Below, piece by piece: positions 1 to 5,808 of a stretch of 8,499 nucleotides of DNA (positions within the stretch are counted from its first letter, which is position 1; each line of letters starts with the position of its first letter). Below the pieces are notes generated by a model. It searched no databases. It saw nothing but the letters and a program-made list of their open reading frames with translations, and had not been told where the DNA came from. This DNA comes from an uncultured Verrucomicrobiota bacterium. Its GTDB lineage: Bacteria; Verrucomicrobiota; Kiritimatiellia; RFP12; UBA1067. The translations under genes were made by a program, and so were the position numbers. The stretch lies in contig CAMOIK010000086.1 of the NCBI GenBank assembly GCA_946615875.1, positions 1 through 8,499 on the forward strand, in the 5' to 3' direction.

Positions 1-180
1 CGCCGCTTCGGGAGCGGGTGCAGGGGCCGGCGCAGGGGCGGGTGCCGCCTCGGGCGCGGGCGCCGCTTCGGGAGCGGGTGCGGGCGCGGGCACGGGTGCG
101 GGAGCCGCCTCGGGCTCCGCCGCCGGTTCCGTGGCGGGCGCAGGGGCGGGGGCCGCCGCAGGAGCGGGGGCGGGCGCGGG
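1..180 (-). repeat. Three 60-base tandem repeats encoding a 20-residue Pro/Ala-rich unit
   Basis: Blocks 1-60, 61-120 and 121-180 align as a 60-base period within the parvulin reading frame. Blocks 1-60 and 61-120 share an identical first 21 bases (cgccgcttcgggagcgggtg plus c), and both contain gccgcctcgggc near their ends. Block 121-180 is more diverged. On the coding strand the leftmost unit reads PAPEAAPAPAPAPAPAPEAA, the second is a close variant with one Val and one extra Glu, and the third contains TEPA. The repeat reaches the window edge, so the copy number is unknown. Such tails usually act as extended wall- or periplasm-spanning spacers and change length easily by slippage; that role is inferred. 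Confidence 0.85.
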
Positions 181-1254
181 CGCGGGCTCTTCCGGCGGCG
201 GGAGGAACTGGCTGAAGTCCTCTGCGGCGGTAATCTCCGCAGCGCGGACGGCGGCGCGGATGTATTCGCCTATTTTCTGCTGCTCGTTGCGTCCTTTGAT
301 GACTTTCACGACTTCCTCGGAGGTCGGGACCTTCTGCGGCTCCTGGGCCTTCGCGAGGATGTGGCTTGCGCGCACGCGCTCCGGCTGGTAGGGCTTGTCG
401 TCGGTGGCCTCCACGGCAGGGTTCTTCTCCGTGGTCAGTATGAGGTGGTAGCCGAAGCGGGTCTTGACCGGCTCGGAGACCTTGCCGATCTCCTGGGCGA
501 ACGCCACCTCCTCGAACTCAGGCACCATCTGGCCCTTGGTGAACTCCCCAAGGTCGCCGCCCTTGGCGGACGAAGGGCAATCGGACTTCTCCTTGGCGAG
601 TTCCGCGAACTTCGCCGCCTTCGCGTCGTCCGGCGTGGCGTCAAGCACGGCCTTGACTTCGGCGATCTTCTTGAGCGCGGCGTCAAAGTCGCCGGCGATC
701 TTCGCGTTGGACTCGTTGATGCGGTCGATGATCTCCTTCGCGCGGGCGGAGTAGTCCTCGACGATCTTGTCCGTGACCTCGACCTTGAGCATCTTGGAGA
801 TGATCGCGCCGTTGCGGAACTCCGCCAGAGCCCTCTCGGTGCCGAGCGGGCTCTTCGCGATGGCCTCCTCAAACGTCTTGGGGGCGTCGGGGGCGCCAGC
901 GATGGACTTCAAGAACTCCTCCTGGCGCTCCTTGAGCTCCTCTTCTGTGACATCGTAGCCCATCTCCTTGGCCTTCTTGAGAAGCACGTTCTCGATGACG
1001 AACGCCTCCGCAATCTGGTTGGAAATCTGCTTTTTGGCGTACTCCTTGTACTCGTCCGGGATTTCGCCCTGCGCCTCGATGACCTTGGCGACGTCGGCTT
1101 CCAGTTGGCTGCGCATGAGGCTCTCGCCGTTCACGGTGAGCACCGCTTCGTCCTGCACCACCGTTTCGGGCGCCTTTGCCGCGTCCTTGTCGCATCCTGT
1201 CATCGCCATCGCCGCGGCAACCATGGCCGCGCCTATGATGTTCGCTTTCTTCAT
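1..1254 (-). CDS. SurA/PrsA-like parvulin peptidyl-prolyl isomerase lipoprotein (3' end cut by window)
   Basis: Predicted envelope foldase that catalyses cis-trans isomerisation of peptidyl-prolyl bonds in exported proteins. 418 codons are visible with no stop before the window edge. Residues 1-20 are a signal peptide with two Lys and a hydrophobic stretch, ending in a lipobox-like AMTGC; Cys21 would be lipidated. Asp22 at position +2 would favour inner-membrane retention if the E. coli Lol rule applies (inference). Residues about 30-165 are a charged helical SurA_N-like region. The parvulin core follows: FAELAKEKS (216-224), GGDLGEF (232-238), PEFEEVAF (245-252) and FGYHLI (267-272). The VRASHIL strand that normally begins this domain instead lies after it, at 294-300. 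Residues about 320-345 form a charged helix, and from 352 the protein is a Pro/Ala/Glu tail. The start is ATG with AAGGAAG 12 bases upstream, 20 bases after the recO stop. Family call is confident; client proteins are unknown. Confidence 0.88.
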   Translation of the reverse strand, partial: MKKANIIGAAMVAAAMAMTGCDKDAAKAPETVVQDEAVLTVNGESLMRSQLEADVAKVIEAQGEIPDEYKEYAKKQISNQIAEAFVIENVLLKKAKEMGYDVTEEELKERQEEFLKSIAGAPDAPKTFEEAIAKSPLGTERALAEFRNGAIISKMLKVEVTDKIVEDYSARAKEIIDRINESNAKIAGDFDAALKKIAEVKAVLDATPDDAKAAKFAELAKEKSDCPSSAKGGDLGEFTKGQMVPEFEEVAFAQEIGKVSEPVKTRFGYHLILTTEKNPAVEATDDKPYQPERVRASHILAKAQEPQKVPTSEEVVKVIKGRNEQQKIGEYIRAAVRAAEITAAEDFSQFLPPPEEPAPAPAPAPAAAPAPAPATEPAAEPEAAPAPVPAPAPAPEAAPAPEAAPAPAPAPAPAPEAA

Positions 1255-1266
1255 GTTCGTTTCTTT

Positions 1267-1273
1267 CTTCCTT
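1267..1273 (-). promoter_or_regulatory. Ribosome binding site of the parvulin gene, beside the recO stop
   Basis: The minus strand reads AAGGAAG, with 12 bases between it and the parvulin ATG at 1254. It lies just downstream of the recO TAA (1277-1275). Ribosomes finishing recO could therefore feed initiation of the parvulin gene. The spacing is slightly long, but the purine-rich stretch that follows (AAAGAAACGA) offers no better site. Confidence 0.6.
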
Positions 1274-1274
1274 G

Positions 1275-1973
1275 TTAGGAGTGGTTACGAGAAATCAAGT
1301 TGAGGAGCTGGCGCCGTCCATCGACGGCATTCTCCACGTGGAATGCATAGAATACACCAATTGCCCTCGCCGCGTCAAGTAGGACTTTTGGATTTTTTTC
1401 GTCCAGCGGCCTGGCCAGACAGCGGGCGACCTCCGCGCTGACGGGCAGCCGACGCTCGCCGCGCAGCGAAAACGCACCGCCCTCCGACGAAATTTCAGGG
1501 GAAATCCCCGCCAAGCGCAAAGCGTGCATCTCGAAATCGACAAGCATAGCGCATGGATTCTGCCGCGACTGCGGCGATTTTGCCGCGTTATCGCACAGCG
1601 CGTCCAACGCGGCCTCCAGCGCCTCGAACCAGTCCGCGGCCTCGGCGCCATTGGGGGCGAGCAGTTCGCAAAGGCGACGAAAGCGGTCGGAAAGCAGGAG
1701 CGCGTCGAGATCGCGGCGGAGTTCGGCCCTGAGGGCGAGCGGGCTGCACTCCCTCAGCGCGCGCAGTTCCGAATGCTCCCGCGCGTAATAGACCGTCTGG
1801 CAGGTGTAGCCCAGGTCGTATTGCCCCAGAAAGGCGCTTTTCGGCCTCACCGCTCCCTTTACGACGGTGTTTACGATGCCGGTCGGCGTCAGCCACGCCA
1901 CCACATGGCTGGTGCGGGACCATGGCGTGATGCGCAAGCAGACCGCGCGCGATTTTATCGTCTCTCCTGCCAT
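1275..1973 (-). CDS. recO: DNA repair protein RecO (RecFOR recombination mediator)
   Basis: RecO works with RecR, and with RecF where present, to displace SSB and load RecA on gapped single-stranded DNA. It also anneals complementary strands. This version has 232 residues, near the family's usual 230-270. The N-terminal OB fold (about 6-80) shows the family pattern: KSRAVCLRITPWSRTSHVVA, then LTPTGIVNTVVKGAVRPKS and a Leu/Tyr-rich strand. The C-terminal helical part includes FEMHALRLAGISPE (147-160). The Cys-x2-Cys zinc site found in many RecO proteins after this segment is absent, as in E. coli RecO. I chose ATG at 1973 because it puts the first OB strand at residue 6, as in typical homologues. 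A TTG at 2006 would add 11 residues. Neither start has a clear Shine-Dalgarno. The gene sits 100 bases after mtaB; I see no promoter or convincing terminator in that gap, so it probably belongs to the same operon. Confidence 0.88.
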   Translation of the reverse strand: MAGETIKSRAVCLRITPWSRTSHVVAWLTPTGIVNTVVKGAVRPKSAFLGQYDLGYTCQTVYYAREHSELRALRECSPLALRAELRRDLDALLLSDRFRRLCELLAPNGAEAADWFEALEAALDALCDNAAKSPQSRQNPCAMLVDFEMHALRLAGISPEISSEGGAFSLRGERRLPVSAEVARCLARPLDEKNPKVLLDAARAIGVFYAFHVENAVDGRRQLLNLISRNHS

Positions 1974-2073
1974 ATGGGACCGCAAAGCCTGGATTTCTCG
2001 CTGCAAAGAGGCGAAACGCCGCGCGGGGGAAGGACCGGGGCGAAAGCCGCGGCGCTTGACCGCCGGGCATCCG

Positions 2074-3234
2074 CTAGCCGCCTATGAGCATGTGCCCCTC
2101 CGCCTTGACGACGCGCATCTTGACGCGCTCGCGGCGCTTGGCCCGGAAGCGCGCGGTCTGCTCGTTCTGTGCGCGGCACCAGAGGTATTCGCCCGTCCAG
2201 CCCGCGACGGACTCCTCGTCCTCCACGACGATCTCCACTTCTCGTCCGACCATCTTCTTCGCGTAGCGCGAGCGCTCGGCATCCGCCAGCTCGGCTAGTT
2301 CGTGCGCCCTCTCGTGGCGTATTTCGCGCGGCAGCGCCCCAGGCAGCATGGCCGCCGCGGTGCCAGGCCGCTCGGAATAAGGGAACACGTGCGCGCGGGA
2401 AATGGGTATGCGGCGGAAGAGCGTCGTGGTCGCCAGCATGTCCAGGTCGCTCTCGCCGGGAAAGCCCGCCATCAGGTCGCAGCCGACCGCCAGCAGCGGC
2501 ATCTTCTCCAGCGCCTTGCCGACAAGCGTCTCCACCGTCTTGACGGAATACGGACGGCGCATCGCGCTGAGGACCATGTTGGAGCCGGACTGTATCGGCA
2601 GGTGGAGATAGCGGCAGATGTTTGAGTTGGCCGCCATCGCGTCCACCAGGTCGGAGGCGGGGGCGGTGGGCTCCACCGATCCCACTCTGACGCGGCAGGC
2701 GGCGTCCAGCGAGGCGACGGCGTCGGCCAGCTCCGCTATGCGCCTGCCATCGGAGTGGTACATCGCGAGGTTGCAGCCGGTGAGGACTATCTCGCGGTAG
2801 CCGGCGTCGATGAAGCGCTTTGCGGTGTCGAGCGCCTTTTCGAAAGCGACCGAGGTCGAGCGCCCGCGGAACTGCGGGACGATGCAGAACGTGCACGAGC
2901 CCGAGCAGCCGTCCTGGACTTTGAGGTATGCCCGCGCGGTGCGGGTGGGGATCTCGTCGAGCGAGAGGTCTCGCAAAAGCGCCTCGTTGCGCTTCTCCCT
3001 CATGCAGCCGGTCACGACCACGCGCTTGTTGGGGTATTTCTCTCTGAGGTGCTCCACCAGCTTCTCGCAGTCGCGCTGCGCCCGCGAAGTCACGGAACAG
3101 CCGCGCACCACCACGAGATCGGCGTCGGCGTGCGTTTCCGTCGCCGTCCATCCGCGCGCCAGGAAACCCGCCTCCTGCGCCAGGGCCTCGGCGCGGTTTA
3201 GCCTGCAGCCGAACGTGTCGAAGCACACCTTCAT
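2074..3234 (-). CDS. mtaB: MtaB-like tRNA (t6A37) methylthiotransferase, radical SAM
   Basis: A MiaB-family enzyme that carries two [4Fe-4S] clusters and adds a methylthio group to a modified adenosine at tRNA position 37. MtaB acts on t6A to give ms2t6A in ANN-decoding tRNAs. The 386 residues are slightly short for the family (often 400-450). The N-terminal UPF0004 domain supplies the auxiliary-cluster cysteines Cys10 (TFGCRLN), Cys46 (RGCSVT) and Cys77 (TGCM). The radical SAM motif CSGSCTFC gives Cys110, Cys114 and Cys117 (C-x3-C-x2-C). HLPIQSGSN (211-219) and FPYSERPGT (284-292) are family signatures. A C-terminal TRAM-like RNA-binding segment covers about 325-386. The TFGCRLN form and YSxRPGT signature point to MtaB rather than MiaB or RimO; the exact substrate assignment is inference. 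The ATG follows the CPBP TAG with no gap and has GGAG 9 bases upstream inside that gene. Confidence 0.9.
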   Translation of the reverse strand: MKVCFDTFGCRLNRAEALAQEAGFLARGWTATETHADADLVVVRGCSVTSRAQRDCEKLVEHLREKYPNKRVVVTGCMREKRNEALLRDLSLDEIPTRTARAYLKVQDGCSGSCTFCIVPQFRGRSTSVAFEKALDTAKRFIDAGYREIVLTGCNLAMYHSDGRRIAELADAVASLDAACRVRVGSVEPTAPASDLVDAMAANSNICRYLHLPIQSGSNMVLSAMRRPYSVKTVETLVGKALEKMPLLAVGCDLMAGFPGESDLDMLATTTLFRRIPISRAHVFPYSERPGTAAAMLPGALPREIRHERAHELAELADAERSRYAKKMVGREVEIVVEDEESVAGWTGEYLWCRAQNEQTARFRAKRRERVKMRVVKAEGHMLIGG

Positions 3235-3855
3235 CTACGCAAGCTCCGGAAACGCCAGCAGCAGGGCCACGTTGGCGGCGTTGAACAGGAAGTGCGCGAA
3301 CATCGACGCCGCCAGGCGCCCCGTGCGCCAGTAGATCCATGCGAACGCCCCGCCGAGAAACGCCAGAGGGACGAAGACGAGCGCGTTCGCGTGCACCAGC
3401 GCGAATACGCACCCCGAAAGCACGATCGCCGCCCCAAGCGGCATCGCCCGGAGGAACGCGCGGAAAAGAAAACGCCGGAACACGACCTCTTCCAGGAGCG
3501 GCGCTTCGACCGTCGCGAACAGGATTATCGCGGCCTTGACCTTCGCGGAATACGCGTCGCCGGCCAGCCACTGCAACATGTCCTGCTGCGGCAGGTCGAG
3601 CCCTAGACGGCGGGCGGCGAACGTGGCGGCGGCGGAAAGCCCTATCGCCGCCGCCAGCATCCACGGGACGTGGCGGAACGCGAACCACAGCGCGCCGCCC
3701 AGGTCCATGCGGCCGTCGGCGGGGAAACGCGTCCCCCAGCCGCCCCTGAACCGCCGCCACGCCGCCTCGATCCCCCAGAAGACGAGCGCGACCGCCGCGA
3801 ACATCGCGGTGTTCGCGGCGAACGCGGCCATCAGCTTCTCGGGCGAGGGCGGCAT
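3235..3855 (-). CDS. CPBP-family intramembrane glutamic-type protease (CAAX protease/Abi-like)
   Basis: A 206-residue multi-spanning membrane protein of the CPBP (CAAX protease and bacteriocin-processing enzyme) family. The family motifs are all present: EEVVFR with Glu122, Glu123 and Arg127; FALVH with His155; and HFLFN with His188 and Asn192. These form the catalytic site within the membrane. Hydrophobic segments are visible at about 12-33, 62-80, 105-120, 138-175 and 183-203, with short basic loops (WRRFRGG, RHV) between the early segments. Bacterial members include bacteriocin-immunity, stress and maturation proteases, but the substrate cannot be predicted. The start ATG is one base after the aspS stop, with GGAG 4 bases upstream, and its TAG abuts the mtaB ATG. 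This packing between two tRNA genes suggests co-expression rather than a shared function. Confidence 0.87.
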   Translation of the reverse strand: MPPSPEKLMAAFAANTAMFAAVALVFWGIEAAWRRFRGGWGTRFPADGRMDLGGALWFAFRHVPWMLAAAIGLSAAATFAARRLGLDLPQQDMLQWLAGDAYSAKVKAAIILFATVEAPLLEEVVFRRFLFRAFLRAMPLGAAIVLSGCVFALVHANALVFVPLAFLGGAFAWIYWRTGRLAASMFAHFLFNAANVALLLAFPELA

Positions 3856-3856
3856 C

Positions 3857-5656
3857 TTACTCCGCCGCCCCCGAACCCGTGCCGCGGATCTTGATGTGAA
3901 GCTCGCGCAACTGCTGCTCGGTGACGAAATTAGGCGCGTTCATCATCAGGTCCTGCGCCTTCTGGTTCATCGGGAAGGCGATGACTTCGCGGATGTTGGG
4001 CGTGTCGGTCAAAAGCATCACCATGCGGTCCACGCCGGGGGCGATGCCGCCGTGCGGCGGCGCGCCGTACTGGAAGGCGTTGTAGAGGCAGCCGAACTTC
4101 TGCTGCACCACTTCCTTCGGATAGCCAGCGATCTCGAACGCCTTCTCCATGATGTCTATGCGGTGGTTGCGGATCGCGCCGGACGAAAGCTCGATGCCGT
4201 TGCACACCACGTCGTACTGGTAGGCCTCGATCTCGAGCGGCGGTTTCGTCTGGAGCGCCTCAAGCCCGCCCTGCGGCATGGAGAAGGGATTGTGCGAGAA
4301 TATGGTCTTGCCCGTCTCGGGGTCCTTCTCGAAGAACGGGAAATCGACGATCCAGCAGAACTTGTAGCAGTCCTTTTCGCGGATGTCGTTCGTGAGATGG
4401 TCGGCTATGTCGGTGCGCACGAGCCCGGAGAGGCGGTGGCATTCATCGACGGACGCCGCCATGAAGAACAGCGCGTCGCCAGGCTCCATGCCGGCTATCG
4501 CCTTCATCTCCTCCAGCTGCTCGGGCGCGAGAAATTTCGCGATCGGCCCCTTCAGCTCGCCTTCCTTGGTCCACGAAATGTAGCCCAGCCCCTTGCCGCC
4601 GTTCTCCTTCACGTTGTGCTCGCGCTTGTCGAACCACGTGCGCGTCTCCACGCCCACGATCCCCTTGACCAGCAGCCCCTTCACGAGGCCGCCCTGCTCG
4701 ACGCACGACGCGAACGCCTTGAAGGACGCGCGCCTGAAGAAGTCGCTCATGTCGATCCACTTCAGGGGGTTGCGCAGGTCGGGCTTGTCGCTGCCGTACG
4801 TCATCATCGCGTCGCGATACTTGATGCGCGGCCACGGCGCGGGGTTGCACCGCCACGTCGAGAACTTCGCGAACGTCTTGCCCACCACGTCCTCCACCAC
4901 CGCGAATATCTCGTCCTGCGTGGCGTAGCTCATCTCGATGTCGAGCTGGTAGAACTCGCCCGGCGAGCGGTCGGCGCGCGCCGCTTCGTCGCGGAAGCAC
5001 GGCGCTATCTGGAAATACTTGTCGAAACCGGACACCATCAGAAGCTGCTTGAACATCTGCGGCGCCTGCGGCAGCGCGTAGAACTGCCCGCGGTGGATGC
5101 GGCTGGGCACCAGGTAGTCGCGCGCCCCCTCCGGCGAAGACGCAGTGAGGATCGGCGTCTGGAACTCGTTGAAGCCCTTCTCCCACATCTGCTCCCGCAG
5201 GAACCTGATCACCTTGGAGCGCAGTATGATGTTGTTGTGCAGCTTCTCCCGCCGAAGGTCGAGGTAGCGGTGCTTCAGGCGCACGTCCTCGCTCTCGTCA
5301 GCCTTCTCGTCCGGCACGTAGATGGGCGTGACGGCGCTCGCGCCTTCCATCACGAGTTCGTTCGCCTCGATCTCGATTTCTCCCGTGGCCAGATCGGGGT
5401 TGATAGTGTCGGGCGTGCGCAGCTTCACTTCGCCAGTCACGGTGATCACGCTCTCAAGGTGCGCCTTCTCCACGAGACCGAAGAAGCTGCGGCTCGGATG
5501 CACCACTACCTGCGTCAGCCCGTAGTGGTCGCGCAGATCCACGAAAAGAATCCCGCCGTGGTCGCGCAGACGGAACATCCAGCCCGATAGCCGCACCGTC
5601 TTCCCGGCGTCGGACGCCCTCAATTCATTGCATGTATGCGTTCTGTAAGGATGCAT
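3857..5656 (-). CDS. aspS: Aspartyl-tRNA synthetase, bacterial type with GAD domain
   Basis: Charges tRNA(Asp) with aspartate in an ATP-dependent reaction. The 599 residues match the bacterial enzyme (about 590). In order: an N-terminal OB anticodon-binding domain (about 1-110, with GWMFRLRDHGGILFVDLRD); class II motif 1 from about 128 (HRYLDLRR) to 180; the flexible/active-site loop PQAPQMFKQ (196-204); motif 2 FRDE (221-224) with DRSPGEFYQLDIE downstream; a GAD insertion (about 290-415); and motif 3 GVDRMVMLL (541-549). The sequence shows His33 where discriminating enzymes such as E. coli AspRS have Leu. In some bacteria this His marks a non-discriminating enzyme that also charges tRNA(Asn). 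At the second reported determinant the protein has Asp83, neither the Lys nor the Gly I would expect, so specificity stays open. The start ATG has AGGAG 10 bases upstream and an extended -10 beyond it. This is the first gene of the operon. Confidence 0.97.
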   Translation of the reverse strand: MHPYRTHTCNELRASDAGKTVRLSGWMFRLRDHGGILFVDLRDHYGLTQVVVHPSRSFFGLVEKAHLESVITVTGEVKLRTPDTINPDLATGEIEIEANELVMEGASAVTPIYVPDEKADESEDVRLKHRYLDLRREKLHNNIILRSKVIRFLREQMWEKGFNEFQTPILTASSPEGARDYLVPSRIHRGQFYALPQAPQMFKQLLMVSGFDKYFQIAPCFRDEAARADRSPGEFYQLDIEMSYATQDEIFAVVEDVVGKTFAKFSTWRCNPAPWPRIKYRDAMMTYGSDKPDLRNPLKWIDMSDFFRRASFKAFASCVEQGGLVKGLLVKGIVGVETRTWFDKREHNVKENGGKGLGYISWTKEGELKGPIAKFLAPEQLEEMKAIAGMEPGDALFFMAASVDECHRLSGLVRTDIADHLTNDIREKDCYKFCWIVDFPFFEKDPETGKTIFSHNPFSMPQGGLEALQTKPPLEIEAYQYDVVCNGIELSSGAIRNHRIDIMEKAFEIAGYPKEVVQQKFGCLYNAFQYGAPPHGGIAPGVDRMVMLLTDTPNIREVIAFPMNQKAQDLMMNAPNFVTEQQLRELHIKIRGTGSGAAE

Positions 5657-5666
5657 TGTGTCTTTT

Positions 5667-5671
5667 CTCCT
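5667..5671 (-). promoter_or_regulatory. Ribosome binding site of aspS
   Basis: The minus strand reads AGGAG, with 10 bases between it and the ATG at 5656. It lies inside the roughly 23-base leader predicted from the -10 box at 5691-5686. This supports the chosen aspS start. Confidence 0.75.
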
Positions 5672-5685
5672 GAAACCGGCCGTAT

Positions 5686-5693
5686 ATTATACC
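5686..5693 (-). promoter_or_regulatory. Extended -10 promoter of the aspS operon
   Basis: The minus strand carries TATAAT (5691-5686) preceded by TGG, making the extended -10 form TGnTATAAT. The -35 region is weak: GACACA at 5714-5709 with a 17-base spacer. A start near 5679 would give a leader of about 23 bases that contains the AGGAG site. This is the only convincing promoter seen for the five-gene unit. Confidence 0.65.
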
Positions 5694-5716
5694 ATAATTT
5701 CCGCGTCTTGTGTCCG

Positions 5717-5752
5717 CCCCTCGAACCTCCCCCTCCACCCGCCGACAACCCC
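5717..5752 (-). other. G-rich tract with four G-runs between the divergent promoters
   Basis: The minus strand has G-runs of 4 (5752-5749), 3 (5740-5738), 5 (5733-5729) and 4 (5720-5717), separated by 8, 4 and 8 bases. The plus strand is nearly pure pyrimidine here. The loops are longer than the usual seven-base limit for a G-quadruplex, so such a structure is possible but weak. It lies upstream of both predicted transcription starts, so it would act as DNA and not as RNA. Confidence 0.35.
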
Positions 5753-5791
5753 AGAATCCATGAACAAACTTCCCATATGCTTCGATAAAAA

Positions 5792-5800
5792 TGGTATAAT
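5792..5800 (+). promoter_or_regulatory. Extended -10 promoter of cas3, predicting a leaderless transcript
   Basis: TGGTATAAT matches the extended -10 consensus TGnTATAAT. No good -35 is present: TTCCCA at 5770-5775 is the best and its 19-base spacing is long. Transcription normally begins about 7 bases after the box, near 5807, and the cas3 ATG begins at 5809. The message would have a 5' leader of 0-4 bases. No Shine-Dalgarno lies upstream of the ATG (TATAATATAGTCAG). Confidence 0.6.
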
Positions 5801-5808
5801 ATAGTCAG

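Larger units (their letters stand above)
5683..5803. repeat. Head-to-head inverted pair of the 13-mer ATGGTATAATATA
   Basis: ATGGTATAATATA occurs on the plus strand at 5791-5803, and its exact reverse complement occurs at 5683-5695. The copies are 95 bases apart and point outward toward cas3 and aspS. Each contains an extended -10 box, so the pair appears to be two divergent core promoters of identical sequence. Confidence 0.75.

Noticed and set aside
361..1278. Long plus-strand open frame of 305 codons
   Set aside because: It is antisense to the parvulin gene, whose signal peptide, lipobox and domain motifs are clear. The plus-strand protein is Leu/Arg/Asp-rich with no family features, as expected from the complement of GC-rich coding DNA.
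1393..1399. Run of seven A on the coding strand of recO as a possible frameshift site (A AAA AAT)
   Set aside because: The zero frame continues to a full-length RecO with a normal end, and there is no downstream structure or meaningful alternative product.
1974..2006. TTG start at 2006 for recO
   Set aside because: It would add 11 residues before the usual RecO N-terminus, with no Shine-Dalgarno. The ATG at 1973 gives the normal family start.
1974..2073. Terminator between mtaB and recO
   Set aside because: Only a short GC inverted repeat (gccgcg / cgcggc) with a loop of more than 20 bases is present, and no T-run follows on the minus strand.
1955..3760. 601-codon minus-strand open frame overlapping mtaB and the CPBP gene
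   Set aside because: It is an Arg/Gly/Ala-rich out-of-frame reading. The other frame on the same strand gives recognisable radical SAM and protease motifs.
3536..5590. 684-codon plus-strand open frame
   Set aside because: Antisense to aspS. The composition (Arg, His, Leu, Val) is that of a mirrored GC-rich gene, and aspS is certain.
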